The position numbers were made by a program, and so were the translations under genes. The notes below the pieces were generated by a model. That model searched no databases. It was given only the letters and a program-made list of their open reading frames with translations, and was not told the DNA's origin. A DNA stretch of 61,255 bases from Candidatus Moranbacteria bacterium UBA2206. Lineage in GTDB: Bacteria > Patescibacteriota > Minisyncoccia > Moranbacterales > UBA2206. Location of the stretch: positions 1 to 61,255 of the forward strand of contig DCUU01000020.1 of NCBI GenBank assembly GCA_002328565.1, given 5' to 3'. Each line of letters starts with the position of its first letter. The stretch's first letter is position 1. Positions 1 to 7,851 of this stretch are shown here, one piece after another.

Positions 1-43
1 CTTTGGCGGGGGTGTGCTGACTAATATATTAAATGAAAACGAT

Positions 44-544
44 ATGAATGAAGAAAAGACACAACTGGTGCTAATTAAAACAAGCTTAGGTGATATTGAG
101 GTAGAACTATTCGACAGCGCGCCTAAAACTGCTAAGAATTTTGCCGATCTTGCAAAAAAAGGATTCTATAACGGCACGAAATTTCATCGGGTGATCAAAG
201 GTTTTATGATTCAAGCGGGTGATCCACTTTCCAAGGATGATTCACAAAAATCCATGTGGGGAACTGGTGGACCAGGATATAAATTTAATGACGAGCTTAC
301 TGGTAAGGAAAAATATCTCCAAGGAGCTCTTGCGATGGCTAACTCCGGCCCAAACACTAATGGTTCTCAATTTTTCATCGTCACCGCGAGCCCTGGCGCG
401 CAACTCCCACCCAGCTACACGGTTTTTGGCAAAGTAGTTTCTGGCATCGACATCGCCCTAAAAATCGAAAACGTCCAAACCGCTCCTAATGATCAGCCAG
501 TTGATGATGTGGTGATTTATAATATGGAGTTGATGGAGAAATAG
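44..544 (+). CDS. Cyclophilin-type peptidyl-prolyl cis-trans isomerase
   Basis: This is a small single-domain cyclophilin that isomerises X-Pro bonds. The signature FHRVIKGFMIQAGDP lies at residues 47-61 and contains the catalytic Arg of the family. It is followed by ALAMANSGPNTNGSQFFI and a C-terminal YTVFGKVVSG segment. No signal peptide or membrane segment is visible, so a cytoplasmic protein is likely. A GTG at 14 in the same frame would add ten residues that are not family-like. I prefer the ATG at 44, although neither start has a clear ribosome-binding site. The family call is secure and the exact start is not. Confidence 0.9.
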   Translation: MNEEKTQLVLIKTSLGDIEVELFDSAPKTAKNFADLAKKGFYNGTKFHRVIKGFMIQAGDPLSKDDSQKSMWGTGGPGYKFNDELTGKEKYLQGALAMANSGPNTNGSQFFIVTASPGAQLPPSYTVFGKVVSGIDIALKIENVQTAPNDQPVDDVVIYNMELMEK

Positions 545-580
545 GAGAATAACGAAAATGTGGTATAATAAGATAGTGAT

Positions 581-609
581 TTGACATTTATCATAAAATT
601 TGATATAAA
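581..609 (+). promoter_or_regulatory. Sigma70-type promoter for the hicBA-like pair
   Basis: TTGACA (581-586), a 17-bp spacer and TATAAA (604-609) lie about 45 bp upstream of the first gene of the toxin-antitoxin pair. Confidence 0.65.
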
Positions 610-656
610 TTCAAATCCTATTAGTATTAATAGTGTAATTAAGGCGTCTAAAATAT

Positions 657-983
657 ATGTCGATTACAAAAAAAGCTAAAGATTATTTGTTAAAAGCAAT
701 TAGTGGTAAAGATTTTGCGCCACAAGGACTTGTTGATATAAACAGGTATTTTAGACTTTATGGACCGATTAATTTTGAATTTAAAAAAGAAGGCGATGCT
801 ATTATTGGTATAAGCACAAATTTTAGATTTGGTTCTATTGTCACTTCAGGAAAAGATGAAAAAGAATTAGATAAAAACATTAAAGATGCTATTTTGACTT
901 CTTTTGAAATTCCTTCTTCCTATGCGAAGGAAGCTAATGTAAAAAATATTAACGAACACAATCAAGAATATGCCCTCGCGTAG
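657..983 (+). CDS. HicB-like antitoxin
   Basis: This 108-aa protein resembles short HicB-type antitoxins with a degenerate RNase H-like fold. The segment GISTNFRFGSIVTSGKDEKE followed by helix LDKNIKDAI is typical of them. The next gene overlaps its 3' end by 14 bp and is HicA-like, so this is probably a type II toxin-antitoxin operon with the antitoxin first. The leader has no Shine-Dalgarno site. Autorepression by the complex is usual in the family but no operator is evident. I see no separate DNA-binding domain. The pairing is the main support for the call. Confidence 0.6.
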   Translation: MSITKKAKDYLLKAISGKDFAPQGLVDINRYFRLYGPINFEFKKEGDAIIGISTNFRFGSIVTSGKDEKELDKNIKDAILTSFEIPSSYAKEANVKNINEHNQEYALA

Positions 984-1215
984 TCAACTTCCGGGAAATA
1001 TCAAAAGGAAGAAATTTATAAGGGCACTGATGCGTTGTGGTTTTGAAATAGATTTAAGTGGCGGAGACGGAAGTCACTACAAAGCAACTTGGCCAGCAAA
1101 TCAAAAATCAATCACTATTCAATCAGAGATAAGAAAAGACGTGCTGTATTATTTGTTAAAAGAGATTGAAAAATATAGTGGTGTCACTTGGGAAGAGATA
1201 AGAAGCAAAATGTAG
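970..1215 (+). CDS. HicA-like mRNA interferase toxin
   Basis: This 81-aa protein has the HicA layout: an N-terminal helix ending RALMRCGFE, the GGDGSHYKATWP segment with the conserved SH pair (Ser35-His36, His being the catalytic residue of the family), and a C-terminal helix with VLYYLLKEIEKYSGVTWEEI. HicA proteins bind double-stranded RNA and cleave mRNA. The start codon lies inside the antitoxin gene, so the two are probably translationally coupled. It is 10-20 residues longer than typical HicA. Confidence 0.7.
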   Translation: MPSRSQLPGNIKRKKFIRALMRCGFEIDLSGGDGSHYKATWPANQKSITIQSEIRKDVLYYLLKEIEKYSGVTWEEIRSKM

Positions 1216-1241
1216 AAAAGAAATTATTTTTGAAACAAAAA

Positions 1242-1279
1242 AAACAGGCAGGGTCGAAGTTCTCGGCGCCTGCCTGTTT
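1242..1279 (-). terminator. Rho-independent terminator of the receiver-like gene
   Basis: AAACAGGCAG (1242-1251) pairs with CTGCCTGTTT (1270-1279). Read leftwards, the stem is followed by a run of T, so it mainly serves the minus-strand gene. It lies between the convergent hicA-like and receiver-like genes. Confidence 0.75.
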
Positions 1280-1284
1280 GTATT

Positions 1285-1860
1285 TTAGCTCTCAAGAAGT
1301 TTCTCAAGAGCTTTCTTCCAGTTTTTAACCTCACCAGTGTCTTGGAAAAAACCAAGTTTTGTACCATTGGTAAACTTGAATATTTCTTTAAAATGACGTC
1401 CGAAAAAAAGTGATGAATATTCAAGAATACGTCCCTCTGCACTTTGGTGATGATGTTGGGAGAATATTATTGCGGAACTTGCACCCATACTAATAGCATT
1501 AAATGCTATTTGGTAACCAACCATCTTTTCTTCCCCATAACCAGGATCATGTTGGTGAGCCTTGTAATCAAAAGGCATCATCGCGTCAGTTAAAACAACA
1601 TCCCAATAAACACTAGGGCTTTTAATTACTTTGTCAAAAGCTTTATCCCAAGGAGTTTTTTCTATAAACTTGGGTTCGGGGTTTTTGGCTGGAAAACCTT
1701 TTTCCGCCATTAATTTTTCGATAAGATTTGTATCTCCGTACCAAAGGTAGTCGAAAGTTTCTTTGTAACTTCCAATTATGGTTAAATCATGATCTTGGCC
1801 TAATTGCTCTTGAGCTGATGCTCTGTTTTTTTCTAAATCATCGATAACAAGAATTTTCAT
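1285..1860 (-). CDS. Stand-alone receiver-like (REC) protein with insertion
   Basis: The protein opens like a response-regulator receiver, MKILVIDDLEKN with acidic Asp7/Asp8. It has VVLTDAMMP with candidate phospho-acceptor Asp92, GYQIAFNAISMGAS, and IIFSQ with Ser134 at the position of the conserved Ser/Thr. About 45 extra residues separate the first Asp pair from the Asp92 strand, and no output domain follows. No histidine kinase lies nearby. It has its own AAGGAG ribosome-binding site, a strong promoter shared back to back with a TrmB-like gene, and a terminator. It may be a phospho-switch or a REC-fold protein that has lost phosphorylation. The role is unknown. Confidence 0.55.
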   Translation of the reverse strand: MKILVIDDLEKNRASAQEQLGQDHDLTIIGSYKETFDYLWYGDTNLIEKLMAEKGFPAKNPEPKFIEKTPWDKAFDKVIKSPSVYWDVVLTDAMMPFDYKAHQHDPGYGEEKMVGYQIAFNAISMGASSAIIFSQHHHQSAEGRILEYSSLFFGRHFKEIFKFTNGTKLGFFQDTGEVKNWKKALEKLLES

Positions 1861-1932
1861 GAAATTCCACTCCTTTTTTATGTGATTTTTAAGAGTACTT
1901 CAAGCTAAGCCGCATACTTAACTTGACAAAGC

Positions 1933-1961
1933 AGTATAGCATATGGTTACAATATTGTCAA
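1933..1961 (-). promoter_or_regulatory. Promoter of the receiver-like gene
   Basis: On the minus strand, TTGACA (1961-1956), a 17-bp spacer and TATACT (1938-1933). It faces away from the TrmB promoter at 1977; the two -35 boxes are 15 bp apart, leaving room for one shared operator. Confidence 0.75.
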
Positions 1962-1976
1962 TAGGTTTCATTTAGT

Positions 1977-2005
1977 TTGACAACTATTTCAAGTAAGCGT
2001 ATAAT
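1977..2005 (+). promoter_or_regulatory. Consensus promoter of the first TrmB-like gene
   Basis: TTGACA (1977-1982), a 17-bp spacer and TATAAT (2000-2005): an exact consensus sigma70 promoter, divergent from the receiver-like gene promoter. Confidence 0.8.
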
Positions 2006-2042
2006 ATAAGTATACAAATATGCCAAATTTAGTTTAAAATAT

Positions 2043-2813
2043 ATGAAAAAAGAAGTAATCGACAGTTTATACAAAAGCTTAGAGGAATTAGGCCTTTCAG
2101 AGTATGAAAAAAAACTCTATATTTTATCATTAGAAAATGGTCCTAGTTCAATCTCAAATCTTGCTAGGGAAATAAATATATCTCGGCCGAATGTTTATAA
2201 GATAATTGCTGGGCTAGAGAAGCATAAATTGACAAACTTTTCTCAAAATAAAAATTATACCAAAAGTTTTATGGTAGAATCTCCGTCAGCTGTTGCCGAG
2301 TTGCTTAAAAACAAAAATAAACAACTAAAAAATACAGTAGATAAATTTGAAAGTATATTGCCTGATCTTATGGTTTCTTATAAACAAGGAGAACTACCAA
2401 CTAAAATAAAAACACTAATAAAAAAAGAAGATATAATTGATGTTTTTGAGCAGGTGTTTGACGAAGCTCGTGACGAAATATTATTTTTTGGTTCATCTAA
2501 AAGTTTAAATGATTTTATTTCATTAAGTCGGGTGGAAAAACAAATTAGAAAAAGAATTAAAAGAGGAGTAAAAACAAAGTTGCTTGTTTTTTGTGATGAA
2601 GACGCTATGTCTTTTAAAAAAAGAGATATTGGCGAGCTTCGAGAAACTAGATTTTTAGAAAATTTTGATTTTTTTAGCACTAGTTTTTATTTATTTGCTA
2701 ATAAAGCTGTGATCTGGCAACCAAAAACGCCACTGGCAATTTTAATAGAAGATGAATATATAATTGCTATGCTTATGAGTATATATAAGGTACTTTGGAG
2801 TATGGCAAAATAG
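2043..2813 (+). CDS. TrmB-like transcriptional regulator (copy 1)
   Basis: A 256-aa protein with an N-terminal winged helix (about residues 12-75: LGLSEYEKKLYILSLENG then SNLAREINISRPNVYKIIAG) and a C-terminal ligand or effector domain, as in TrmB/PadR-like archaeal and bacterial sugar regulators. It is one of four such paralogues in this window. There is no Shine-Dalgarno site; the leader is about 30 nt and AT-rich. The divergent receiver-like gene is its most likely partner or target. No sugar transporter is adjacent, so the ligand is unknown. Confidence 0.75.
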   Translation: MKKEVIDSLYKSLEELGLSEYEKKLYILSLENGPSSISNLAREINISRPNVYKIIAGLEKHKLTNFSQNKNYTKSFMVESPSAVAELLKNKNKQLKNTVDKFESILPDLMVSYKQGELPTKIKTLIKKEDIIDVFEQVFDEARDEILFFGSSKSLNDFISLSRVEKQIRKRIKRGVKTKLLVFCDEDAMSFKKRDIGELRETRFLENFDFFSTSFYLFANKAVIWQPKTPLAILIEDEYIIAMLMSIYKVLWSMAK

Positions 2814-2817
2814 CTTT

Positions 2818-2846
2818 TTGTAATATTTTATACTTAACGATATACT
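2818..2846 (+). promoter_or_regulatory. Promoter of polA (leaderless)
   Basis: TTGTAA (2818-2823), 17 bp, TATACT (2841-2846). The ATG of polA begins at 2853, where +1 is expected, so the mRNA is probably leaderless. No ribosome-binding site is present. Confidence 0.6.
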
Positions 2847-2852
2847 AATAAT

Positions 2853-5528
2853 ATGCTAAACAAACCAAAAAAACTTATTCTAATAGACGGTAATGCAATC
2901 ATTCATAGGTCGTATCATGCTCTTCCTCCGCTAATGACTAAAAGTGGGGAGCTGGTAAATGCGGTGTATGGATTTGCATCCACGATACTGAGCGTTATTT
3001 TCAAGTTTCAGCCAGACTATATTTTGGCGACTTTTGATTTGGCGGGACCGACTTTTCGCCATGAGGAATATAAGGAATATAAGGCGACACGAACAAAAGC
3101 GCCGGATGAACTTTATGCGCAAATTGAAAGAGTGAAAGAAGTGGTGAGCGCCATGGGCATTCCAATTTATGAAAAAGCTGGCTTTGAGGCGGATGACGTG
3201 ATTGGGACGATGATTAGAAAATCGGAAAATGATTATGCTGATATTGAAAATATAATTGTGACGGGGGATTTGGACACAGTGCAACTTGTGAGCGAAAAAA
3301 CTCAAGTATACACAATGCGCCGAGGGCTCACGGATTCAGTGATGTATGATGAGGCAAAAGTTTTTGAAAGGTATGGCTTGAAACCAAGTCAAATTATTGA
3401 TTATAAGGGTCTTCGCGGTGATCCATCGGATAATATTTTGGGCGTCAAGGGTATTGGAGAAAAAACGGCCTCAAGTCTTTTGCAAAAATATGGGACGATT
3501 GAAGGTGTTTATGAAAATCTAAATGAAATTAAAGGGTCAGTCAAAGAAAAATTGGAACGGGATAAGATGCAAGCTATTCAAAGTAAAAGTTTAGCGACAA
3601 TTCGCACTGATGTTCCAGTAGAATTAAATTTAGAAGAAGCCAAAACGCACGAATTTGATCGACAAAAATTAGTGAAACTTTTTCAGGAGTTAAATTTCTT
3701 TTCATTGATCAAGCGCATCCCAAATAATGATGCTAATCTGCAAATAAATGCTAATCCACTAATTGCGAATGATGTGCAAGGGATAAAAGATTTCAAATAT
3801 GAATTAATTACAGATGATAAAGCAGAAGAATTTTTTGAAAATTTGAGTGCGCAAAAAGAAATTGCGATTGTAATTCGAGGGGGAGCTGAGGGGGTAGCAT
3901 TTTCTTGGAAAACCGGTCGAGCCAGTTTTGTAAAGCTAAAAGCTATAAGCTATAAGCTGAAAGCTATTCTGGAGAATGAAAATATCAATAAGATTGGATA
4001 TGATTTGAAAAATAGTATAAAAATATTAAAACAAAATAATATTAATTTAAAAGGTGAAATGTATGATGTGATGCTGGGCGCTTATATGCTAAATCCAGGA
4101 GCAAAAATGGACCTTCCTAGATTAGTTTTGGAACAATTAGGCGAAGAAATAGTTTCTGAAAAAAAGAAAGGGCAATTAGGACTAGAGATGGAAACGTCGG
4201 AAGAAATTGCAAACAAGGAATGCAAGACAGCCGACTATATTTGGAAACTCAAGGATATTTTTTCACAAAAAATTGCCAAAATATCAGTAGAACAAAAAAA
4301 GGAGGATAATTTAGAAAATGTTTTTTCTAAAATTGAAATGCCGTTAGTTAAAATTTTGGCCGAAATGGAAACGCACGGGGTAAAACTAAACACTATTATT
4401 TTCAAAGGCATTGCGGAAAAAATAAATGCTAGGATAATAAATTTAGAAAAAAATATTTATGAGTTGGCCGGAATTGAATTTAATATTAATTCTCCTAAAC
4501 AATTAGCGGAAATTCTTTTTGTGAAACTTCAAATTCCAACGGCGGACATCAAAAAAGGCAAGACCGGATTTTCTACTGCTTCAGCGGAGCTCCAAAAAAT
4601 CAAAGGAGAATTTAAGATTGCTGAGAAGATCGAAGAATACCGAGAAATTTTTAAATTAAAAACTACCTATCTCGATGCTCTACCCTTGCTTGTAGATGAA
4701 AATTCCCGCATTCACACCACTTTCAATCAAGCCGTCACAGCGACAGGGCGACTTTCTTCTTCGGAACCTAATTTGCAAAACATTCCAATTCGCACCGATC
4801 TTGGACAACTTCTTCGAGTAGCTTTCGAAGCCGAGGCTGGATATAAATTAGTGAGCGCCGATTATTCGCAAATTGATCTTCGCGCTGTAGCGCACGTTTC
4901 AGGTGACAAAAAAATGATTGAACTTTTTCATGCTGGGTCTGATATTCACACTGCCACCGCTTCTGAAATAAATAAGGTTTCACTTTCGCAAGTGACGCAG
5001 AAAATGCGAAGTTCTGCTAAGGCTTTGAATTTCGGAGTGATATATGGCATGAGTGTTTTTGGTTTTTCAGTTTCAGCTGGAATTTCTCGCGATGACGCCA
5101 AGAGATTTATCGATGCTTATTTTGAAAAATTTACCGGCGTGGCGCAGTATATGAAATCGACCAAGGAATTTGCCAAAATCAATGGATTTGTGGAAACCGA
5201 AATGGGGCGCCGTCGTTATATCCCAGAGATAAATTCTTCAAATTTTATGGTGCAAAACAGTGCGGAAAGAATGGCAATTAATATGCCCATTCAAGGCATG
5301 TCAGCCGATATTGTGAAGCTCGCGATGATTGTAGTGTATGAAGAATATAAAAATAATCCAGATGTTAAAATAATTCTTCAAGTGCACGACGAAATAATTT
5401 TGGAAGTTAAAGAGGAAATAGCCGAGGAAGTCGGTAGGAAAGTCAAAGAAATTATGGAAGGCGTTTATAAGCTCAAAGTCCCGCTAGTAGTGGATGTGAA
5501 GGCGGGGGATAATTGGGGGACTATCTAG
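2853..5528 (+). CDS. polA: DNA polymerase I
   Basis: A full-length (891 aa) family A polymerase. The N-terminal 5' nuclease has DGNAIIHRSYHALPPL, EADDVIG, VTGDLDTVQLV and the helix-hairpin-helix GVKGIGEKTA. The C-terminal polymerase has motif A SADYSQIDLR, motif B (KALNFGVIYGM) and motif C QVHDEIILEV. The central 3'-5' exonuclease domain is degenerate: the DxE pair of motif I is missing (IAIVIRGGAEG) and motif II reads GYDLKNS, without its Asp. Proofreading is therefore probably absent. This dead domain also carries two repeat insertions: a 53-bp dispersed repeat at 3726-3778 (residues 292-309) and a heptamer array at 3933-3967 (residues 361-372). The stop codon lies in another heptamer array. 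Confidence 0.97.
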   Translation: MLNKPKKLILIDGNAIIHRSYHALPPLMTKSGELVNAVYGFASTILSVIFKFQPDYILATFDLAGPTFRHEEYKEYKATRTKAPDELYAQIERVKEVVSAMGIPIYEKAGFEADDVIGTMIRKSENDYADIENIIVTGDLDTVQLVSEKTQVYTMRRGLTDSVMYDEAKVFERYGLKPSQIIDYKGLRGDPSDNILGVKGIGEKTASSLLQKYGTIEGVYENLNEIKGSVKEKLERDKMQAIQSKSLATIRTDVPVELNLEEAKTHEFDRQKLVKLFQELNFFSLIKRIPNNDANLQINANPLIANDVQGIKDFKYELITDDKAEEFFENLSAQKEIAIVIRGGAEGVAFSWKTGRASFVKLKAISYKLKAILENENINKIGYDLKNSIKILKQNNINLKGEMYDVMLGAYMLNPGAKMDLPRLVLEQLGEEIVSEKKKGQLGLEMETSEEIANKECKTADYIWKLKDIFSQKIAKISVEQKKEDNLENVFSKIEMPLVKILAEMETHGVKLNTIIFKGIAEKINARIINLEKNIYELAGIEFNINSPKQLAEILFVKLQIPTADIKKGKTGFSTASAELQKIKGEFKIAEKIEEYREIFKLKTTYLDALPLLVDENSRIHTTFNQAVTATGRLSSSEPNLQNIPIRTDLGQLLRVAFEAEAGYKLVSADYSQIDLRAVAHVSGDKKMIELFHAGSDIHTATASEINKVSLSQVTQKMRSSAKALNFGVIYGMSVFGFSVSAGISRDDAKRFIDAYFEKFTGVAQYMKSTKEFAKINGFVETEMGRRRYIPEINSSNFMVQNSAERMAINMPIQGMSADIVKLAMIVVYEEYKNNPDVKIILQVHDEIILEVKEEIAEEVGRKVKEIMEGVYKLKVPLVVDVKAGDNWGTI
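3726..3778 (+). repeat. Dispersed repeat inside polA (copy of 46014-46066)
   Basis: This 53-bp segment, coding for NNDANLQINANPLIANDV in polA, matches the stretch just after the rpoD stop codon (46014-46066) at about 44 of 53 positions. It contains ACTAAT and GCGAAT units like the TACGAAT/TACTAAT arrays elsewhere in the window. Confidence 0.8.
3933..3967 (+). repeat. AAGCTAT heptamer array inside polA
   Basis: Five 7-bp units run without a gap: AAGCTAA, AAGCTAT, AAGCTAT, AAGCTGA, AAGCTAT. They are translated as LKAISYKLKAI in the degenerate exonuclease domain. The same unit occurs in mutM, in murE and in the polA-mutM junction. Confidence 0.9.
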
Positions 5529-5649
5529 CTGTTAGCTTTTAGCTTTTAGCTTTTAGGTATAATAAAATTTATGGTGAATTCATAATGTTATGATAAAAAA
5601 TTTAAATTCTTAATTTACTAGAAGCTAAAAGCTAGTAGCTATAAGCTAT
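5526..5649. repeat. Inverted pair of heptamer arrays between polA and mutM
   Basis: Array 1 (5526-5556) is TAGCTGT then three TAGCTTT units, and its first TAG is the polA stop codon. Array 2 (5622-5649) is the inverse: AAGCTAA, AAGCTAG, TAGCTAT, AAGCTAT. It ends 4 nt before the mutM ATG, where a ribosome-binding site would be. The RNA could fold into a long hairpin with a loop of about 65 nt. Confidence 0.88.
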
Positions 5650-5653
5650 TCCT

Positions 5654-6514
5654 ATGCCAGAACTACCTGAGGTCCAAACAGTCGTAAGCGACTTAAATAA
5701 AAAAATAAAGGGCGACACAATCGTTAGTTTTTGGAGTGAGTGGCTGAAAGCGATTAAGCCCGCCTCATCGGCGGATGAATTTTCGAAGAAAATTCAAAAT
5801 AGAAAAATTATCGGCGCAAGGAGAATTGGAAAAAATATATTCATTGATTTGTCGGGAGGGAAAACTTTGTATATTCATCTCAAGATGACCGGCCACCTTT
5901 TAATAAAATCTAAAAGCTATAAGCTAAAAGCTAAAAGCTATTTCGAAGATAGGGTTAATCAGTATATCAGGCATAAATTTTTTCTAAAATCGGGAAGAAC
6001 TTTGGAATTTTCGGATCTGCGAAAATTTGGCAAAATTGTTTTGGATGATACGGAAAAGATAAATAATTTAAAAGAAATAAAAGCGTTGGGGATTGACGCG
6101 CTGGATCCGAAATTTACTTTCAAAAAATTTCAAGAAATTTTAGAGAAAAAACCGAAGGTAAAAATTGGAATAATTTTGATGGATCAAAATTTAATTTCCG
6201 GTATTGGTAATATCTATCGGAGTGAAATTTTATTTGATGCTAAAGTTTTACCAGAAAGAACAGTGAAATCAATCTCAAAAAAAGATTTAGAAAAAATATA
6301 CAAAGCGACTATAAAAATCCTCAAAAAGGCTGTAAAAATGCGGGGAACTTCTGACAGTGATTATCGCGACACATCTGGCGCACCGGGGAATTTTCAAAAA
6401 GTTTTAATGGTGTATAATAAAGAAAAGCAAAAATGCAAAAAATGTGGTACAATAATTAAAAGAGAAACACTGGGGCAGAGGAGTGTTTTTATTTGTAAGA
6501 AGTGTCAGAAATAA
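5654..6514 (+). CDS. mutM: Formamidopyrimidine-DNA glycosylase (Fpg/MutM)
   Basis: Removes oxidised purines such as 8-oxoguanine and nicks the abasic site. The N-terminal catalytic PELPEV is intact after Met removal. The conserved Lys (RRIGKNIFI), HLKMTG, DLRKFG and IGNIYRSEILF follow. The C-terminal zinc finger has CKKC, then GQRSVFICKKC. Two in-frame insertions sit in surface regions: a CCGCC/GGCGG palindrome (5760-5774, encoding PASSADE) and a heptamer array (5914-5941, encoding KSYKLKAKSY, residues 87-96). It follows polA and is probably co-transcribed, giving a base-excision repair pair. Confidence 0.95.
   Translation: MPELPEVQTVVSDLNKKIKGDTIVSFWSEWLKAIKPASSADEFSKKIQNRKIIGARRIGKNIFIDLSGGKTLYIHLKMTGHLLIKSKSYKLKAKSYFEDRVNQYIRHKFFLKSGRTLEFSDLRKFGKIVLDDTEKINNLKEIKALGIDALDPKFTFKKFQEILEKKPKVKIGIILMDQNLISGIGNIYRSEILFDAKVLPERTVKSISKKDLEKIYKATIKILKKAVKMRGTSDSDYRDTSGAPGNFQKVLMVYNKEKQKCKKCGTIIKRETLGQRSVFICKKCQK
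5760..5774. repeat. GC palindrome inside mutM
   Basis: CCGCC-TCATC-GGCGG. The same TCATC/GATGA-centred hairpin occurs in murE (16201-16217, CCTGCC/GGCAGG) and between rpsT and the second TrmB-like gene (9366-9418). Confidence 0.7.
5914..5941 (+). repeat. AAGCTAT heptamer array inside mutM
   Basis: Four units (AAGCTAT, AAGCTAA, AAGCTAA, AAGCTAT) encode SYKLKAKSY in frame between HLKMTG and the DLRKFG motif. Confidence 0.88.
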
Positions 6515-6540
6515 TTTTTTATAAATAATTTTAATTTACT

Positions 6541-6598
6541 AAAGTACGAATCAAGCGAAAATGCGAATTCGTAATTTAGTTTAATTAGTATTTTCGTA
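6541..6598. repeat. TACGAAT-type repeats before the DUF3048 gene
   Basis: TACGAAT (6545-6551), ATTCGTA (6567-6573) and TTTCGTA (6592-6598) form inverted copies ending 3 nt before the start codon of the next gene. The same units lie upstream of femX and around pyk. Confidence 0.65.
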
Positions 6599-6601
6599 AA
6601 T

Positions 6602-7768
6602 ATGACTAAAAAACAAAAAATAATCATTGCTATTCTTGCAATAGCAATCGTAGCGGGGGGATTTTATTTTTTTCAAAAATCCAATACTTCCAATGTTAAG
6701 CAAATAGATTTGAACAAAAAACAAACCAGTTCTGGACCAGCTAACACGGGGCCGGTTAGTCCGATTTCTGGACTAAGTTGTGACAATTGGAATCGTCGTC
6801 CCGTAGCGGTGATGCAACCATCAGATGTGCAGGCTCGTCCGGCCGCCGGATTTTCCGAGGCGGATATGATAATTGAACTTCCGGCCTATACCTCATCTAA
6901 CACACGTCTTTTGGGCGTTTATGTTTGCAATCTTCCCAAAGAAGTTGGAGCGATCAGAAGTGCTCGTCATGATCACATTGCTTTGGCTGGTGGATTAGAT
7001 GCTTTTTTTGTTCATTGGGGTGGATCACATTTCGCTCTTGATCTTTTGAATAAAAATATAATTGACAGAATAGATTGTATGACAACTAATTATTGTGAAA
7101 GATGGAATTGGCAAAGTGATCCCGTAATGCGCATGGAAGATTCCGGACATATCACGGGAGAAAAAATCTTATCAGCTATGAAAAATCTAAACCTTCGAAT
7201 GGAAAGTAATTTTTCTGGCTATGCTCATCAAGAAGAATCTCCTATTGAGCAACGACCAAATGGAGGAAAGCTTCAGGTAGGTTTTGTCGAACCATATAAT
7301 GCTGAATATAAATATGAAAAAATTTCCAATTCATATCTTCGAGAATGGGGAAACAAAGAGGATACTGACAGAAACAACAATCAGAGATTAGCGCCGAAAA
7401 ATGTAGTGGTGATGTTTGCTAAATCTGAGCAGATTGTTAACAGTAAAGACTATAAAGCCTTGGGCTTACAGGATCCATGGGAGGGTGTGGAAACAATAAA
7501 AAATACCGGGGTAGAAAGTATTAGTGGGCGGTATAATAATGTAGAAATTGGCGATCCGTGGTATGACGAAACCGATAGCGGTCCAGCCAAATATTATTTC
7601 AATGGCAAAGAATATGAAGGAACTTGGAAAAAAGACAAATCGAAAATTGATAGTAAATTATTTTTCTATGATAATTCAGGAGCAGAGATAAAATTTGTTC
7701 CAGGGCAAATCTGGGTAGATATTCTAGAACCAGGACAAGCGCTTAGATGGGAACCAATTAATCAGTAG
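6602..7768 (+). CDS. DUF3048 domain protein, membrane-anchored
   Basis: This 388-aa protein has one N-terminal transmembrane segment (residues 7-25, IIIAILAIAIVAGGFYFF), then a low-complexity linker. The DUF3048 domain follows, with RRPVAVMQPSDVQARPAAGF, SEADMIIELP, TRLLGVY and EVGAIRSARHDH. The family is extracytoplasmic, common in Gram-positive and CPR bacteria, and has no established biochemical role. The stop codon lies inside a 7-bp repeat array. The protein has no lipobox Cys, so it is a signal-anchor rather than a lipoprotein. Confidence 0.85.
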   Translation: MTKKQKIIIAILAIAIVAGGFYFFQKSNTSNVKQIDLNKKQTSSGPANTGPVSPISGLSCDNWNRRPVAVMQPSDVQARPAAGFSEADMIIELPAYTSSNTRLLGVYVCNLPKEVGAIRSARHDHIALAGGLDAFFVHWGGSHFALDLLNKNIIDRIDCMTTNYCERWNWQSDPVMRMEDSGHITGEKILSAMKNLNLRMESNFSGYAHQEESPIEQRPNGGKLQVGFVEPYNAEYKYEKISNSYLREWGNKEDTDRNNNQRLAPKNVVVMFAKSEQIVNSKDYKALGLQDPWEGVETIKNTGVESISGRYNNVEIGDPWYDETDSGPAKYYFNGKEYEGTWKKDKSKIDSKLFFYDNSGAEIKFVPGQIWVDILEPGQALRWEPINQ

Positions 7769-7845
7769 AAAGTAGCGAGTAGAAAGTAGAAAGCTAGGAT
7801 TTCTGTAGTCTTTGCTTTATACCTGCTACTTTATACTTACTACTT
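7764..7845. repeat. Inverted pair of AGTAGAA heptamer arrays
   Basis: Array 1 (7764-7798): AGTAGAA, AGTAGCG, AGTAGAA, AGTAGAA, AGCTAGG; it contains the DUF3048 stop codon. Array 2 (7811-7845): TTTGCTT, TATACCT, GCTACTT, TATACTT, ACTACTT; it ends 6 nt before the holA ATG. The design matches the polA-mutM junction but uses a different heptamer. Confidence 0.88.
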
Positions 7846-7851
7846 ACAGCG

